This document shows, piece after piece, positions 11,161 through 23,750 of a stretch of 64,000 nucleotides of DNA (its first letter is position 1; every line of letters starts with the position of its first letter). Below the pieces are notes generated by a model. That model did no database searches and had not been told where the DNA came from. It was given only the letters and a program-made list of their open reading frames with translations. A program made the translations under genes and the position numbers. This DNA comes from Hydractinia symbiolongicarpus (taxonomy: Eukaryota > Cnidaria > Hydrozoa > Anthoathecata > Hydractiniidae), in assembly GCF_029227915.1 (NCBI RefSeq), contig NC_079886.1, positions 26,762,501 to 26,826,500 of the forward strand, in the 5' to 3' direction.

Positions 11161-13040
11161 TCAAAAAATCGTTCGGCAAATGAGTTTACTCCCTCGGTAT
11201 TTTCTTTGTATACATTCGACTATACGGCCAAGCCCAGGATTTACGGGAAATCGCGGGTTTTTGCTTGCCGGCGATTAAACTCCTTTTATTCAGCGTCTCA
11301 TCAAAAACGAAATCATTTTTGAAAACTACAAGTCTTATGCGTTTTAGTGGTGAAAAAATAATTTAAAGAATCGTTTGGGAAATGATTTTACTTCCTGGGT
11401 ACTTTCTTTGTATAAATTTAACTATACGGGCCGAGTCCGTGATATACGGAAAATCGCGGGATTTCGTTTGCCGGCGATTAAACTCCTTTTATTCAACGTC
11501 TCATCAAAAATGAAATCATTTTTGAAAACTACAAGTCTCATGCGTTTTAGTGGTGAAGAAATAATTCAAAAAATCGTTCGGCAAATGAATTTACTCCCTG
11601 GGTACTTTCTTTGTATATATTTCACTGTACGGGCCGAGTCCGTGATATACGGAAAATCGCGGGTTTTCGTTTGCCGGCGATTAAACTCCTTTTATTCAGC
11701 GTCTCATCAAAAACGAAATCATTTTTGAAAACTACAAGTCTCATGCGTTTTAGTGGTGAAAAAATAATTTAAAGAATCGTTTGGGAAATGAGTTTACTCC
11801 CTGGGTACTTTCTTTGTATATATTTCACTGTACGGGCCGAGTCCGTGATATACGGAAAATCGCGGGTTTTCGTTTGCCGGCGATTAAACTCCTTTTATTC
11901 AGCGTCTCATCAAAAACGAAATCATTTTTGAAAACTACAAGTCTCATGCGTTTTAGTGGTGAAAAAATAATTTAAAGAATCGTTTGGGAAATGAGTTTAC
12001 TCCCTGGGTACTTTCTTTGTATATATTTCACTGTACGGGCCGAGTCCGTGATATACGGAAAATCGCGGGATTTCGTTTGCCGGCGATTAAACTCCTTTTA
12101 TTCAGCGTCTCATCAAAAACGAAATCATTTTTGAAAACTCAAGTTTCATGCGTTTTAGTGGTGAAAAAATAATTTAAAGAATCGTTTGGGAAACGAGTTT
12201 ACTCCCTGGGTACTTTCTTTGTATACTTTTCACTGTACGGGCCGAGTCCGTGATATACGGAAAATCGCGGGTTTTCGTTTGCCGACGATTAAACTCCTTT
12301 TATTCAGCGTCTCATTAAAAACGAAATCATTTTTGAAAACTACAAGTCTCATGCGTTTTAGTGGTGAAAAAATAATTTAAAGAATCGTTTGGGAAATGAG
12401 TTTACTCCCTGGGTACTTTCTTTGTATACATTTGACTATACGGGTCAAGCCCGGGATTTACGGCAAATCGCGGGTTTTCGTTTGCCGGCGATTAAACTCC
12501 TTTTATTCATCGTCTCATCAAAAATGAAATCATTTTTGAAAACTACAAGTCTCATGCGTTTTAGTGATGAAGAAATAATTCAAAAAATTGTTCGGCTAAT
12601 GAGTTTACTCCCTGGGTATTTTCTTTGTATACATTCGACTATACGGCCAAGCCCGGGATTTACGGAAAATCGCGGGTTTTCGTTTGCCGGCGATTAAACT
12701 CCTTTTATTCAGCGTCTCATCAAAAACGAAATCATTTTTGAAAACTACATGTCTCATGCGTTTTAGTGGTGAAAAAATAATTTAAAGAATCGTTTGGGAA
12801 ATGAGTTTACTCCCTGAGTACTTTCTTTGTATATATCTCATTGTACGGGCCGAGTTTGTGATATACGGAAAATCGCGGGATTTCGTTTGCCGGCGATTAA
12901 ACTCCTTTTCTTCAGCGTCTCATCAAAAACGAAATCATTTTTGAAAACTACAAATTTCATGCGTTTTAGTGGTGAAAAAATAATTTAAAGAATCGTTTGG
13001 TAAATGAGTTTACTCCCTGGGTACTTTCTTTGTATACTTT
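11161..13040 (+). repeat. Start of zone B, including a homogenised monomer triplet
   Basis: New variants appear here: one with GGTATTTTC, TACATTCGAC and a one-base-shorter ACGGCCAAGCC, and P-like monomers with TATATTTCACTGTAC. Three P-like monomers lie in a row (11,563-12,170) at 203-bp spacing and are nearly alike. The third carries a small loss (GAAAACTCAAGTTTC). Several monomers of this stretch reappear 3,449 bp downstream near 15.4-16.1 kb. That offset is 2,231 bp plus the 1,218-bp insertion described next. Confidence 0.75.
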
Positions 13041-14258
13041 TCACTGTACGGGCCGAGTCCGTGATATACGGAAAATCGCGGGTTTTCGTTTGCCGGCGAT
13101 TAAACTCCTTTTATTCAGCGTCTCATCAAAAATGAAATCGTTTTTGAAAACTACAAGTCTTATGCGTTTTAGTGGTAAAAAATTAATTTAAAAAATCGTT
13201 CAAGAAATGAGTTTACTCCCAGTTTACTTTCTTTGTATACATTTGACTATACGGGTCAAGCCCGGGATTTACGGCAAATCGCGGGTTTTCGTTTGCCGGC
13301 GATTGAACTCCCTTTATTCAGCGTCTCATCAAAAACGAAATCATTTTTAAAAACTACCAGTCTCATGCCTTTTAGTGGTGAAAAAATAATTTAAAGAATC
13401 GTTTGGGAAATGAGTTTACTCCCTGGGTACTTTCTTTGTATACTTTTCACTGTACGGGCCGAGTCCGTGATATACGGAAAATCGCGGGATTTCCTTTGCC
13501 GGCGAATAAACTCCTTTTACTCAGCGTCTCATCAAGAATGAAATCATTTTTGAAAACTACAAGTCTCATGCGTTTTAGTGGTGAAAAAATAATTTCAAGA
13601 ATCGTTTGGGAAGTGAGTTTACTCCCTGGGTACTTTCTTTGTATACTTTTGACTATACGGGCCGAGTCCGGGATTTACGGGAAATTGCGGGATTTCGTTT
13701 GCCGGCGATTAAACTCCTTTTATTCAGCGTCTTATCAAAAATGAAATCGTTTTTGAAAACTACAAGCCTTATGCGTTTAAGTGGTAAAAAATTAATTTAA
13801 AAAATCGTTCGGGAAATGAGTTTACTCCCAGTTTACTTTCTTTGTATACATTTGACTATACGGGTCAAGCCCGCGATTTACGGCAAATGGCGGGTTTTCG
13901 TTTGCCAGCGATTGAACTCCCTTTATTCAGCGTCTCATCAAAAACGAAATCATTTTTGAAAACTACAAGTCTCATGCGTTTTAGTGGTGAAAGAATAATT
14001 TAAAGAATCGTTTGGGAAATGAGTTTACTCCCTGGGTACTTTCTTTGTATACTTTTCACTGTACGGGCCGAGTCCGTGATATACGGAAAATCGTGGGTTT
14101 TCGTTTGCCGGCGATTAAACTCCTTTTATTCAGCGTCTCATCAAAAATGAAGTCGTTTTTAAAAACTACAAGTCTTATGCGTTTTAGTGGTAAAAAATTA
14201 ATTTAAAAAATCGTTTGGGAAATGAGTTTACTCCCTGGGTACTTTCTTTGTATATATT
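13041..14258 (+). repeat. 1,218-bp hexamer duplication, copy 1
   Basis: Six monomers recur at an offset of exactly 6 x 203 bp. Markers shared by both copies are TTCAAGAAATGAG (13,198 and 14,416), the C-containing ATTTCCTTTGCC with GCGAATAAACTCC, AAGCCTTATGCGTTTAAG, AAATGGCGGG and GAAAGAATAATTT. This is the first place where the CCCAGTTTAC variant (instead of CCCTGGGTAC) appears in the window. Borders are uncertain by about 40 bp because the sequences flanking the junction are alike. Confidence 0.85.
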
Positions 14259-15476
14259 TCACTGTACGGGCCGAGTCCGTGATATACGGAAAATCGCGGG
14301 TTTTCGTTTGCCGGCGATTAAACTCCTTTTATTCAGCGTCTCATCAAAAATGAAATCGTTTTTGAAAACTACAAGTCTTATGCGTTTTAGTGGTAAAAAA
14401 TTAATTTAAAAAATCGTTCAAGAAATGAGTTTACTCCCAGTTTACTTTCTTTGTATACATTTGACTATACGGGTCAAGCCCGGGATTTACGGCAAATCGC
14501 GGGTTTTCGTTTGCCGGCGATTGAACTCCCTTTATTCAGCGTCTCATCAAAAACGAAATCATTTTTAAAAACTACAAGTCTCATGCCTTTTAGTGGTGAA
14601 AAAATAATTTAAAGAATCGTTTGGGAAATGAGTTTACTCCCTGGGTACTTTCTTTGTATACTTTTCACTGTACGGGCCGAGTCCGTGATATACGGAAAAT
14701 CGCGGGATTTCCTTTGCCGGCGAATAAACTCCTTTTACTCAGCGTCTCATCAAGAATGAAATCATTTTTGAAAACTACAAGTCTCATGCGTTTTAGTGGT
14801 GAAAAAATAATTTCAAGAATCGTTTGGGAAGTGAGTTTACTCCCTGGGTACTTTCTTTGTATACTTTTGACTATACGGGCCGAGTCCGGGATTTACGGGA
14901 AATTGCGGGATTTCGTTTGCCGGCGATTAAACTCCTTTTATTCAGCGTCTTATCAAAAATGAAATCGTTTTTGAAAACTACAAGCCTTATGCGTTTAAGT
15001 GGTAAAAAATTAATTTAAAAAATCGTTCGGGAAATGAGTTTACTCCCAGTTTACTTTCTTTGTATACATTTGACTATACGGGTCAAGCCCGCGATTTACG
15101 GCAAATGGCGGGTTTTCGTTTGCCAGCGATTGAACTCCCTTTATTCAGCGTCTCATCAAAAACGAAATCATTTTTGAAAACTACAAGTCTCATGCGTTTT
15201 AGTGGTGAAAGAATAATTTAAAGAATCGTTTGGGAAATGAGTTTACTCCCTGGGTACTTTCTTTGTATACTTTTCACTGTACGGGCCGAGTCCGTGATAT
15301 ACGGAAAATCGTGGGTTTTCGTTTGCCGGCGATTAAACTCCTTTTATTCAGCGTCTCATCAAAAATGAAGTCGTTTTTAAAAACTACAAGTCTTATGCGT
15401 TTTAGTGGTAAAAAATTAATTTAAAAAATCGTTTGGGAAATGAGTTTACTCCCTGGGTACTTTCTTTGTATATATT
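14259..15476 (+). repeat. 1,218-bp hexamer duplication, copy 2
   Basis: This copy begins in a hybrid monomer. Its left half is P-like (TATATATTTCACTGTAC, as in the monomer at about 15.43 kb) and its right half matches the monomer at about 13.0 kb (CGCGGGTTTTCG, ATGAAATCG, TAAAAAATTAATTT end). The switch falls between about 14,258 and 14,300. All copy-1 markers follow in the same order. Confidence 0.85.
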
Positions 15477-16188
15477 TCACTGTACGGGCCGAGTCCGTGA
15501 TATACGGAAAATCGCGGGATTTCGTTTGCCGGCGATTAAACTCCTTTTATTCAGCGTCTCATCAAAAACGAAATCATTTTTGAAAACTCAAGTTTCATGC
15601 GTTTTAGTGGTGAATAAATAATTTAAAGAATCGTTTGGGAAACGAGTTTACTCCCTGGGTACTTTCTTTGTATACTTTTCACTGTACGGGCCGAGTCCGT
15701 GATATACGGAAAATCGCGGGTTTTCGTTTGCCGGCGATTAAACTCCTTTTATTCAGCGTCTCACTAAAAACGAAATCATTTTTGAAAACTACAAGTCTCA
15801 TGCGTTTTAGTGGTGAAAAAATAATTTAAAGAATCGTTTGGGAAATGAGTTTACTTCCTGGGTACTTTCTTTGTATACATTTGACTATACGGGTCAAGCC
15901 CGGGATTTACGGCAAATCGCGGGTTTTCGTTTGCCGGCGATTAAACTCCTTTTATTCAGCGTCTCATCAAAAATGAAATCATTTTTGAAAACTACAAGTC
16001 TCATGCGTTTTAGTGGTGAAGAAATAATTCAAAAAATTGTTCGGCTAATGAGTTTACTCCCTGGGTATTTTCTTTGTATACATTCGACTATACGGCCAAG
16101 CCCGGGATTTACGGGAAATCGCGGGTTTTCGTTTGCCGGCGATTAAACTCCTTTTATTCAGCGTCTCATCAAAAACGAAATCATTTTT
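14567..16188 (+). repeat. 1,622-bp octamer duplication, copy 1
   Basis: Eight monomers recur 1,622 bp downstream. Every marker I checked matches: the GCGAATAAACTCC monomer, AAATGGCGGG, GAAAGAATAATTT, the short GAAAACTCAAGTTTC monomer followed by GTGAATAAATAATTT, TCTCACTAAAAACG and TTGTTCGGCTAATG. The block overlaps copy 2 of the hexamer duplication, so the octamer event came later and copied material already duplicated once. Confidence 0.88.
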
Positions 16189-17810
16189 GAAAACTACAAG
16201 TCTCATGCCTTTTAGTGGTGAAAAAATAATTTAAAGAATCGTTTGGGAAATGAGTTTACTCCCTGGGTACTTTCTTTGTATACTTTTCACTGTACGGGCC
16301 GAGTCCGTGATATACGGAAAATCGCGGGATTTCCTTTGCCGGCGAATAAACTCCTTTTACTCAGCGTCTCATCAAGAATGAAATCATTTTTGAAAACTAC
16401 AAGTCTCATGCGTTTTAGTGGTGAAAAAATAATTTCAAGAATCGTTTGGGAAGTGAGTTTACTCCCTGGGTACTTTCTTTGTATACTTTTGACTATACGG
16501 GCCGAGTCCGGGATTTACGGGAAATTGCGGGATTTCGTTTGCCGGCGATTAAACTCCTTTTATTCAGCGTCTTATCAAAAATGAAATCGTTTTTGAAAAC
16601 TACAAGCCTTATGCGTTTAAGTGGTAAAAAATTAATTTAAAAAATCGTTCGGGAAATGAGTTTACTCCCAGTTTACTTTCTTTGTATACATTTGACTATA
16701 CGGGTCAAGCCCGCGATTTACGGCAAATGGCGGGTTTTCGTTTGCCAGCGATTGAACTCCCTTTATTCAGCGTCTCATCAAAAACGAAATCATTTTTGAA
16801 AACTACAAGTCTCATGCGTTTTAGTGGTGAAAGAATAATTTAAAGAATCGTTTGGGAAATGAGTTTACTCCCTGGGTACTTTCTTTGTATACTTTTCACT
16901 GTACGGGCCGAGTCCGTGATATACGGAAAATCGTGGGTTTTCGTTTGCCGGCGATTAAACTCCTTTTATTCAGCGTCTCATCAAAAATGAAGTCGTTTTT
17001 AAAAACTACAAGTCTTATGCGTTTTAGTGGTAAAAAATTAATTTAAAAAATCGTTTGGGAAATGAGTTTACTCCCTGGGTACTTTCTTTGTATATATTTC
17101 ACTGTACGGGCCGAGTCCGTGATATACGGAAAATCGCGGGATTTCGTTTGCCGGCGATTAAACTCCTTTTATTCAGCGTCTCATCAAAAACGAAATCATT
17201 TTTGAAAACTCAAGTTTCATGCGTTTTAGTGGTGAATAAATAATTTAAAGAATCGTTTGGGAAACGAGTTTACTCCCTGGGTACTTTCTTTGTATACTTT
17301 TCACTGTACGGGCCGAGTCCGTGATATACGGAAAATCGCGGGTTTTCGTTTGCCGGCGATTAAACTCCTTTTATTCAGCGTCTCACTAAAAACGAAATCA
17401 TTTTTGAAAACTACAAGTCTCATGCGTTTTAGTGGTGAAAAAATAATTTAAAGAATCGTTTGGGAAATGAGTTTACTTCCTGGGTACTTTCTTTGTATAC
17501 ATTTGACTATACGGGTCAAGCCCGGGATTTACGGCAAATCGCGGGTTTTCGTTTGCCGGCGATTAAACTCCTTTTATTCAGCGTCTCATCAAAAATGAAA
17601 TCATTTTTGAAAACTACAAGTCTCATGCGTTTTAGTGGTGAAGAAATAATTCAAAAAATTGTTCGGCTAATGAGTTTACTCCCTGGGTATTTTCTTTGTA
17701 TACATTCGACTATACGGCCAAGCCCGGGATTTACGGGAAATCGCGGGTTTTCGTTTGCCGGCGATTAAACTCCTTTTATTCAGCGTCTCATCAAAAACGA
17801 AATCATTTTT
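16189..17810 (+). repeat. 1,622-bp octamer duplication, copy 2
   Basis: The junction lies at about 16,187-16,208, inside a monomer whose left part matches the one ending near 17.81 kb (GATTAAACTCC, TTTTTGAAAAC) and whose right part matches the one near 14.59 kb (CATGCCTTTTAG). Copy 2 then repeats copy 1 to about 17,811, where the reference monomer reads CATGCGTTTTAG again. Confidence 0.88.
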
Positions 17811-19837
17811 GAAAACTACAAGTCTCATGCGTTTTAGTGGTGAAAAAATAATTTAAAGAATCGTTTGGGAAATGAGTTTACTCCCTGAGTACTTTCTTTG
17901 TATATATTTCACTGTACGGGACGAGTTTGTGATATACGGAAAATCGCGGGATTTCGTTTGCCGGCGATTAAACTCCTTTTTTTCAGCGTCTCATCAAAAA
18001 CGAAATCATTTTTAAAAACTACAAATTTCATGCGTTTTAGTGGTGAAAAAATAATTTAAAGAATCGTTTGGTAAATGAGTTTACTCCATGGGTACTTTCT
18101 TTGTATACTTTTCACTGTACGGGCCGAGTCCGTGATATACGGAAAATCGCGGGTTTTCGTTTGCCGGAGATTAAACTCCTTTTATTCAGCGTCTCATCAA
18201 AAATGAAATCGTTTTTGAAAACTACAAGTCTTATGCGTTTTAGTGGTAAAAAATTAATTTAAAAAATCGTTCGAGAAATGAGTTTACTCCCAGTTTACTT
18301 TCTTTGTATACATTTGACTATACGGGTCAAGCCCGGGATTTACGGCAAATCGCTGGTTTTCGTTTGCCGGCGATTGAACTCCCTTTATTCAGCGTCTCAT
18401 CAAAAACGAAATCATTTTTGAAAACTACAAATCTCATGCCTTTTAGTGGTGAAAAAATAATTTAAAGAATCGTTTGGGAAATGAGTTTACTCCCTGGGTG
18501 CTTTCTTTGTATACTTTTCACTGTACGGGCCGAGTCCGTGATATACGGAAAATCGCGGGATTTCCTTTGCCGGCGATTAAACTCCTTTTATTCAGCGTCT
18601 CATCAAGAATGAAATCATTTTTGAAAACTACAAGTCTCGTGCGTTTTAGTGGTGAAAAAATAATTTAAAGAATCGTTCGGGAAGTGAGTTTACTCCCTGG
18701 GTACTTTCTTTGTATACTTTTGACTATACGGGCCGAGTCCGGGATATACGGGAAATTGCGGGATTTTGTTTGCCGGCGATTAAACTCCTTTTATTCAGCG
18801 TCTTATCAAAAATGAAATCGTTTTTGAAAACTACAAGCCTTATGCGTTTAAGTGGTAAAAAATTAATTTAAAAAATCGTTCGCGAAATGAGTTTACTCCC
18901 AGTTTACTTTCTTTGTATACATTTGACTATACGGGTCAAACCCGGGATTTACGGCAAATTGCGGGTTTTCGTTTGCCGGCGATTGAACTCCCTTTATTCA
19001 GCGTCTCATCAAAAACGAAATCATTTTTGAAAACTACAAGTCTCATGCGTTTTAGTGGTGAAAAAATAATTTAAAGAATCGTTTGGGAAATGAGTTGACT
19101 CCCTGGGTACTTTCTTTGTATACTTTTCACTGTACGGGCCGAGTCCGTGATATACGGAAAATCGTGGGTTTTCGTTTGCCGGCGATTAAACTCCTTTTAT
19201 TCAGCGTCTCATCAAAAATGAAGTCGTTTTTAAAAACTACAAGTCTTATGCGTTTTAGTGGTAAAAAATTAATTTAAAAAATCGTTCGGGAAATGAGTTT
19301 ACTCCCAGTTTACTTTCTTTGTATACATTTGACTATACGGATAAAGCCCGGGATTTACGGGAAATCGCGGGTTTTCGTTTGCCGGCGATTAAACTCCTTT
19401 TATTCAGCGTCTCATCAAAAACGAAATCATTTTTGAAAACTAGAAGTCTCATGCGTTCTAGTGGTAAAAAAATGATTTAAACAATCGTTCGAGAAGTGAT
19501 TTTACTCCCTGGGTACTTTCTTTGTATACTTTTGACTGTACGGGCCGAGTCCGTGATATACGGAAAATCGCGGGTTTTCGTTTGCCGGCGATTAAACTCC
19601 TTTTATTCAGCGTCTCATCAAAAATGAAATCGTTTTTGAAAACTACAAGTCTTATGCGTTTTAGTGGTAAAAAATTAATTTAAAAAATCGTTCGAGAAAT
19701 GAGTTTACACCCAGTTTACTTTCTTTGTATACATTTGACTATACGGGTCAAGCCCGGGATTTACGGCAAATCGCGGGTTTTCGTTTGCCGGCGATTGAAC
19801 TCCCTTTATTCAGCGTCTCATCAAAAACGAAATCATT
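17811..19837 (+). repeat. Zone B monomers between two duplicated blocks
   Basis: Ten monomers that are more diverged copies of those at 12.7-14.2 kb. GAGTTTGTGATATACGG occurs at 12,852 and 17,923, and a GGTAAATGAG start near 12.99 and 18.06 kb, both at an offset of 5,071 bp. After about 19.4 kb new variants appear with CGTTCTAGTG, ATGATTTAAACAATCG and GTGATTTTACTCC. Confidence 0.75.
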
Positions 19838-22069
19838 TTTGAAAACTACAAGTCTCATGCGTTCTAGTGATGAAAAAATGATTTAAACAATCGTTCGAGA
19901 AGTGATTTTACTCCCTGGGTACTTTCCTTGAATACTTTTGACTATACGGGCCGAGTCCGGGATTTACGGGAAATTGCGGATTTTCGTTTGCCGGCGATTA
20001 AACTCCTTTTATTCAGCGTCTCATCAAAAATGAATTCGTTTTTGAAAACTACAAGTCTCATGGGTTTTAATAGTAAAAAATTAATTTAAAAAATCGTTCG
20101 GGAAATGAGTTTACTCAAAGTTTACTTTCCTTGTATACATTTGACTATACGGGTCAAGCCCGGGATTTACGGCAAATCGCGGGTTTTCGTTTGCCGGCGA
20201 TTAAACTCCTTTTATTCAGCGTCTCATCAAAAATGAAATCATTTTTGAAAACTACAAGTCTTATGCGTTTTAGTGGTGAAGAAATAATTTAAAAAATCGT
20301 TCGGCAAATGATTTAACTCCCTGGGTATTTTCTTTGTTTACATTCGACTATACGGCCAAGCCCGGGATTTACGGGAAATCGCGGGTTTTCGTTTGCCGGC
20401 AATTAAACTCCTTTTATTCAGCGTCTCATCAAAAACGAAATCATTTTTGAAAACTACAAGTCTCATGCGTTTTAGTGGTGAAAATATAATTTAAAGAATC
20501 GTTTGGGAAATGAGTTTACTCCCTGGGTACTTTCTTTGTATATATTTCACTGTACGGGCCGAGTCCGTGATATACGGAAAATCTCGGGATTTCGTTTGCC
20601 GGCGATTAAACTCCTTTTATTCAGCGTCTCATCAAAAACGAAATCATTTTTGAAAACTACAAGTTTCATGCGTTTTAGTGGTGAAAAAATAATTTAAAGA
20701 ATCGTTTGGGAAATGAGGTTACTCCCTGGGTACTTTCTTTGTATACTTTTCACTGTATGGGCCGAGTCCGTGATATACGGAAAATCGCGGGATTTCCTTT
20801 GCCGGCGATTAAACTCCTTTTATTCAGCGTCTCATCAAGAATGAAATCATTTTTGAAAACTACAAGTCTCATGCGTTTTAGTGGTGAAAAAATAATTTAA
20901 AGAATCGTTCGGGAAGTGAGTTTACTCCCTGGGTACTTTCTTTGTATACTTTTGACTATACGGGCCGAGTCCGGGATTTACGGGAAATTGCGGGTTTTCG
21001 TTTGCCGGCGATTAAACTCCTTTTATTCAGCGTCTCATCAAAAATGAAATCGGTTTTGAAAACTAAAAGCCTTATGCGTTTAAGTGGTAAAAAATTAATT
21101 TAAAAAATCGTTCGAGAAATGAGTTTACTCCCAGTTTACTTTCTTTGTATACATTTGACTATACGGGTCAAGCCCGGGATTTACGGCAAATCGCGGGTTT
21201 TCGTTTGCCGGCGATTGAACTCCCTTTATTCAGCGTCTCATCAAAAACGAAATCATTTTTGAAAACTACAAGTCTCATGCGTTTTAGTGGTGAAAAAATA
21301 ATTTAAAGAATCGTTTGGGAAATGAGTTTACTCCCTGGGTACTTTCTTTGTATACTTTTCACTGTACGGGCCGAGTCCGTGATATACGGAAAATCGTGGG
21401 TTTTCGTTTGCCGGCGATTAAACTCCTTTTATTCAGCGTCTCATCAAAAATGAAGTCGTTTTTAAAAACTACAAGTCTTATGCGTTTTAGTGGTAAAAAA
21501 ATAATTTAAAAAATCGTTCGGGAAATGAGTTTACTCCCAGTTTACTTTCTTTGTATACATTTGACTATACGGATCAAGCCCGGGATTTACGGGAAATCGC
21601 GGGTTTTCGTTTGCCGGCGATTAAACTCCTTTTATTCAGCGTCTCATCAAAAATTAAATCATTTTTGAAAACTACAAGTCTCATGCGTTTTAGTGGTGAA
21701 AAAATAATTTAAAGAATCGTTTGGGAAATGAGTTTACTCCCTGGGTACTTTCTTTGTATACTTTTCACTGTACGGGCCGAGTCCGTGATATACGGAAAAT
21801 CGTGGGTTTTCGTTTGCCGGCGATTAAACTCCTTTTATTCAGCGTCTCATCAAAAATGAAGTCGTTTTTAAAAACTACAAGTCTTATGCGTTTTAGTGGT
21901 AAAAAAATAATTTAAAAAATCGTTCGGGAAATGAGTTTACTCCCAGTTTACTTTCTTTGTATACATTTGACTATACGGATCAAGCCCGGGATTTACGGGA
22001 AATCGCGGGTTTTCGTTTGCCGGCGATTAAACTCCTTTTATTCAGCGTCTCATCAAAAATTAAATCATT
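19838..22069 (+). repeat. 2,232-bp unit, copy with a clear downstream duplicate
   Basis: CGTTCTAGTGATG, ATGATTTAAACAATCG, TTTCCTTG, a CATGGGTTTTAATAG monomer, TTACTCAAAGTTTAC, ATGATTTAACTCCC and a GAAAATATAATTT monomer occur in this order near 19.86-20.5 kb and again 2,232 bp later at 22.09-22.7 kb. The junction monomer near 22,057-22,095 joins the AAAATTAAATC half of the previous dimer to CGTTCTAGTGATG, so it is a hybrid. Confidence 0.82.
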
Positions 22070-22111
22070 TTTGAAAACTACAAGTCTCATGCGTTCTAGT
22101 GATGAAAAAAT
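21300..22111 (+). repeat. 406-bp dimer duplication (two copies)
   Basis: Two monomers, one with AAATCGTGGG and GAAGTCG, the other with CCCAGTTTAC, ACGGATCAAGCC and the rare AAAATTAAATC, occur at 21,300-21,705 and again at 21,706-22,111. AAAATTAAATC lies near 21,651 and 22,057, exactly 406 bp apart. The end of the second copy is replaced by the CGTTCTAGTGATG sequence. Confidence 0.85.
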
Positions 22112-22533
22112 GATTTAAACAATCGTTCGAGAAGTGATTTTACTCCCTGGGTACTTTCCTTGTATACTTTTGACTATACGGGCCGAGTCCGGGATTTACG
22201 GGAAATTGCGGATTTTCGTTTGCCGGCGATTAAACTCCTTTTATTCAGCGTCTCATCAAAAATGAAATCGTTTTTGAAAACTACAAGTCTCATGGGTTTT
22301 AATAGTAAAAAATTAATTTAAAAAATCGTTCGGGAAATGAGTTTACTCAAAGTTTACTTTCCTTGTATACATTTGACTATACGGGTCAAGCCCGGGATTT
22401 ACGGCAAATCGCGGGTTTTCGTTTGCCGGCGATTAAACTCCTTTTATTCAGCGTCTCATCAAAAATGAAATCATTTTTGAAAACTACAAGTCTTATGCGT
22501 TTTAGTGGTGAAGAAATAATTTAAAAAATCGTT

Positions 22534-23750
22534 CGGCAAATGATTTAACTCCCTGGGTATTTTCTTTGTTTACATTCGACTATACGGCCAAGCCCGGGAT
22601 TTACGGGAAATCGCGGGTTTTCGTTTGCCGGCAATTAAACTCCTTTTATTCAGCGTCTCATCAAAAACGAAATCATTTTTGAAAACTACAAGTCTCATGC
22701 GTTTTAGTGGTGAAAATATAATTTAAAGAATCGTTTGGGAAATGAGTTTACTCCCTGGGTACTTTCTTTGTATATATTTCACTGTACGGGCCGAGTCCGT
22801 GATATACGGAAAATCGCAGGATTTCGTTTGCCGGCGATTAAACTCCTTTTATTCAGCGTCTCATCAAAAACGAAATCATTTTTGAAAACTACAAGTTTCA
22901 TGCGTTTTAGTGGTGAAAAAATAATTTAAAGAATCGTTTGGGAAATGAGGTTACTCCCTGGGTACTTTCTTTGTATACTTTTCACTGTATGGGCCGAGTC
23001 CGTGATATACGGAAAATCGCGGGATTTCGTTTGCCGGCGATTAAACTCCTTTTATTCAGCGTCTCATCAAGAATGAAATCATTTTTGAAAACTACAAGTC
23101 TCATGCGTTTTAGTGGTGAAAAGATAATTTAAAGAATCGTTCGGGAAGTGAGTTTACTCCCTGGGTACTTTCTTTGTATACTTTTGACTATACGGGCCGG
23201 GTCCGGGATTTACGGGAAATTGCGGGTTTTCGTTTGCCGGCGATTAAACTCTTTTTATTCAGCGTCTCATCAAGAATGAAATCATTTTTGAAAACTGCAA
23301 GTCTCATGCGTTTTAGTGGTGAAAAAATAATTTCAAGAATCTTTCGGGAAGTGAGTTTACTCCCTGGGTACTTTCTTTGTATACTTTTAACTATACGAGC
23401 CGAGTCCGGGATTTACGGGAAATTGCGGGTTTTCGTTTGCCGGCGATTAAACTCCTTTTATTCAGCGTCTCATCAAAAATGAAATGGTTTTTTAAAACTA
23501 CAAGTCTCATGCGTTTTAGTGGTGAAAAAATAATTTAAAGAATCGTTTGGGAAATGAGTTTACTCCCTGGGTACTTTCTTTGTATACATTTGACTATACG
23601 GGTCAAGCCCGGGATTTACGGCAAATCGCGAGTTTTCGTTTGCCGGCGATTAAACTCCTTTTATTCAGCGTCTCATCAAAAATGAAATCATTTTTGAAAA
23701 CTACAAGTCTTATGCATTTTAGTGGTGTAGAAATAATTCAAAAAATCGTT
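22534..23750 (+). repeat. 1,217-bp hexamer duplication, copy 1
   Basis: Six monomers recur at 1,217 bp. Shared markers are TGTTTACATTCGAC, CCGGCAATTAAAC, the P-like monomer, GAGGTTACTCCC with CTGTATGGGCC, AAACTCTTTTTATTC, AATTTCAAGAATCTTTCGG, and TATGCATTTTAG with GTGTAGAAATAATTC. The copies are nearly identical apart from a few substitutions, such as GGGCCGGGTCC against GGGCCGAGTCC near 23.2 and 24.4 kb. Confidence 0.87.

Noticed and set aside
13981-14020. Pol III-like A box (AGTGG) and B box (GTTCGA in some monomers), suggesting a tRNA-derived SINE origin
   Set aside because: AGTGG and GTTCGA are the only matches. The rest of both boxes is missing and the spacing is short. No cloverleaf can be drawn.
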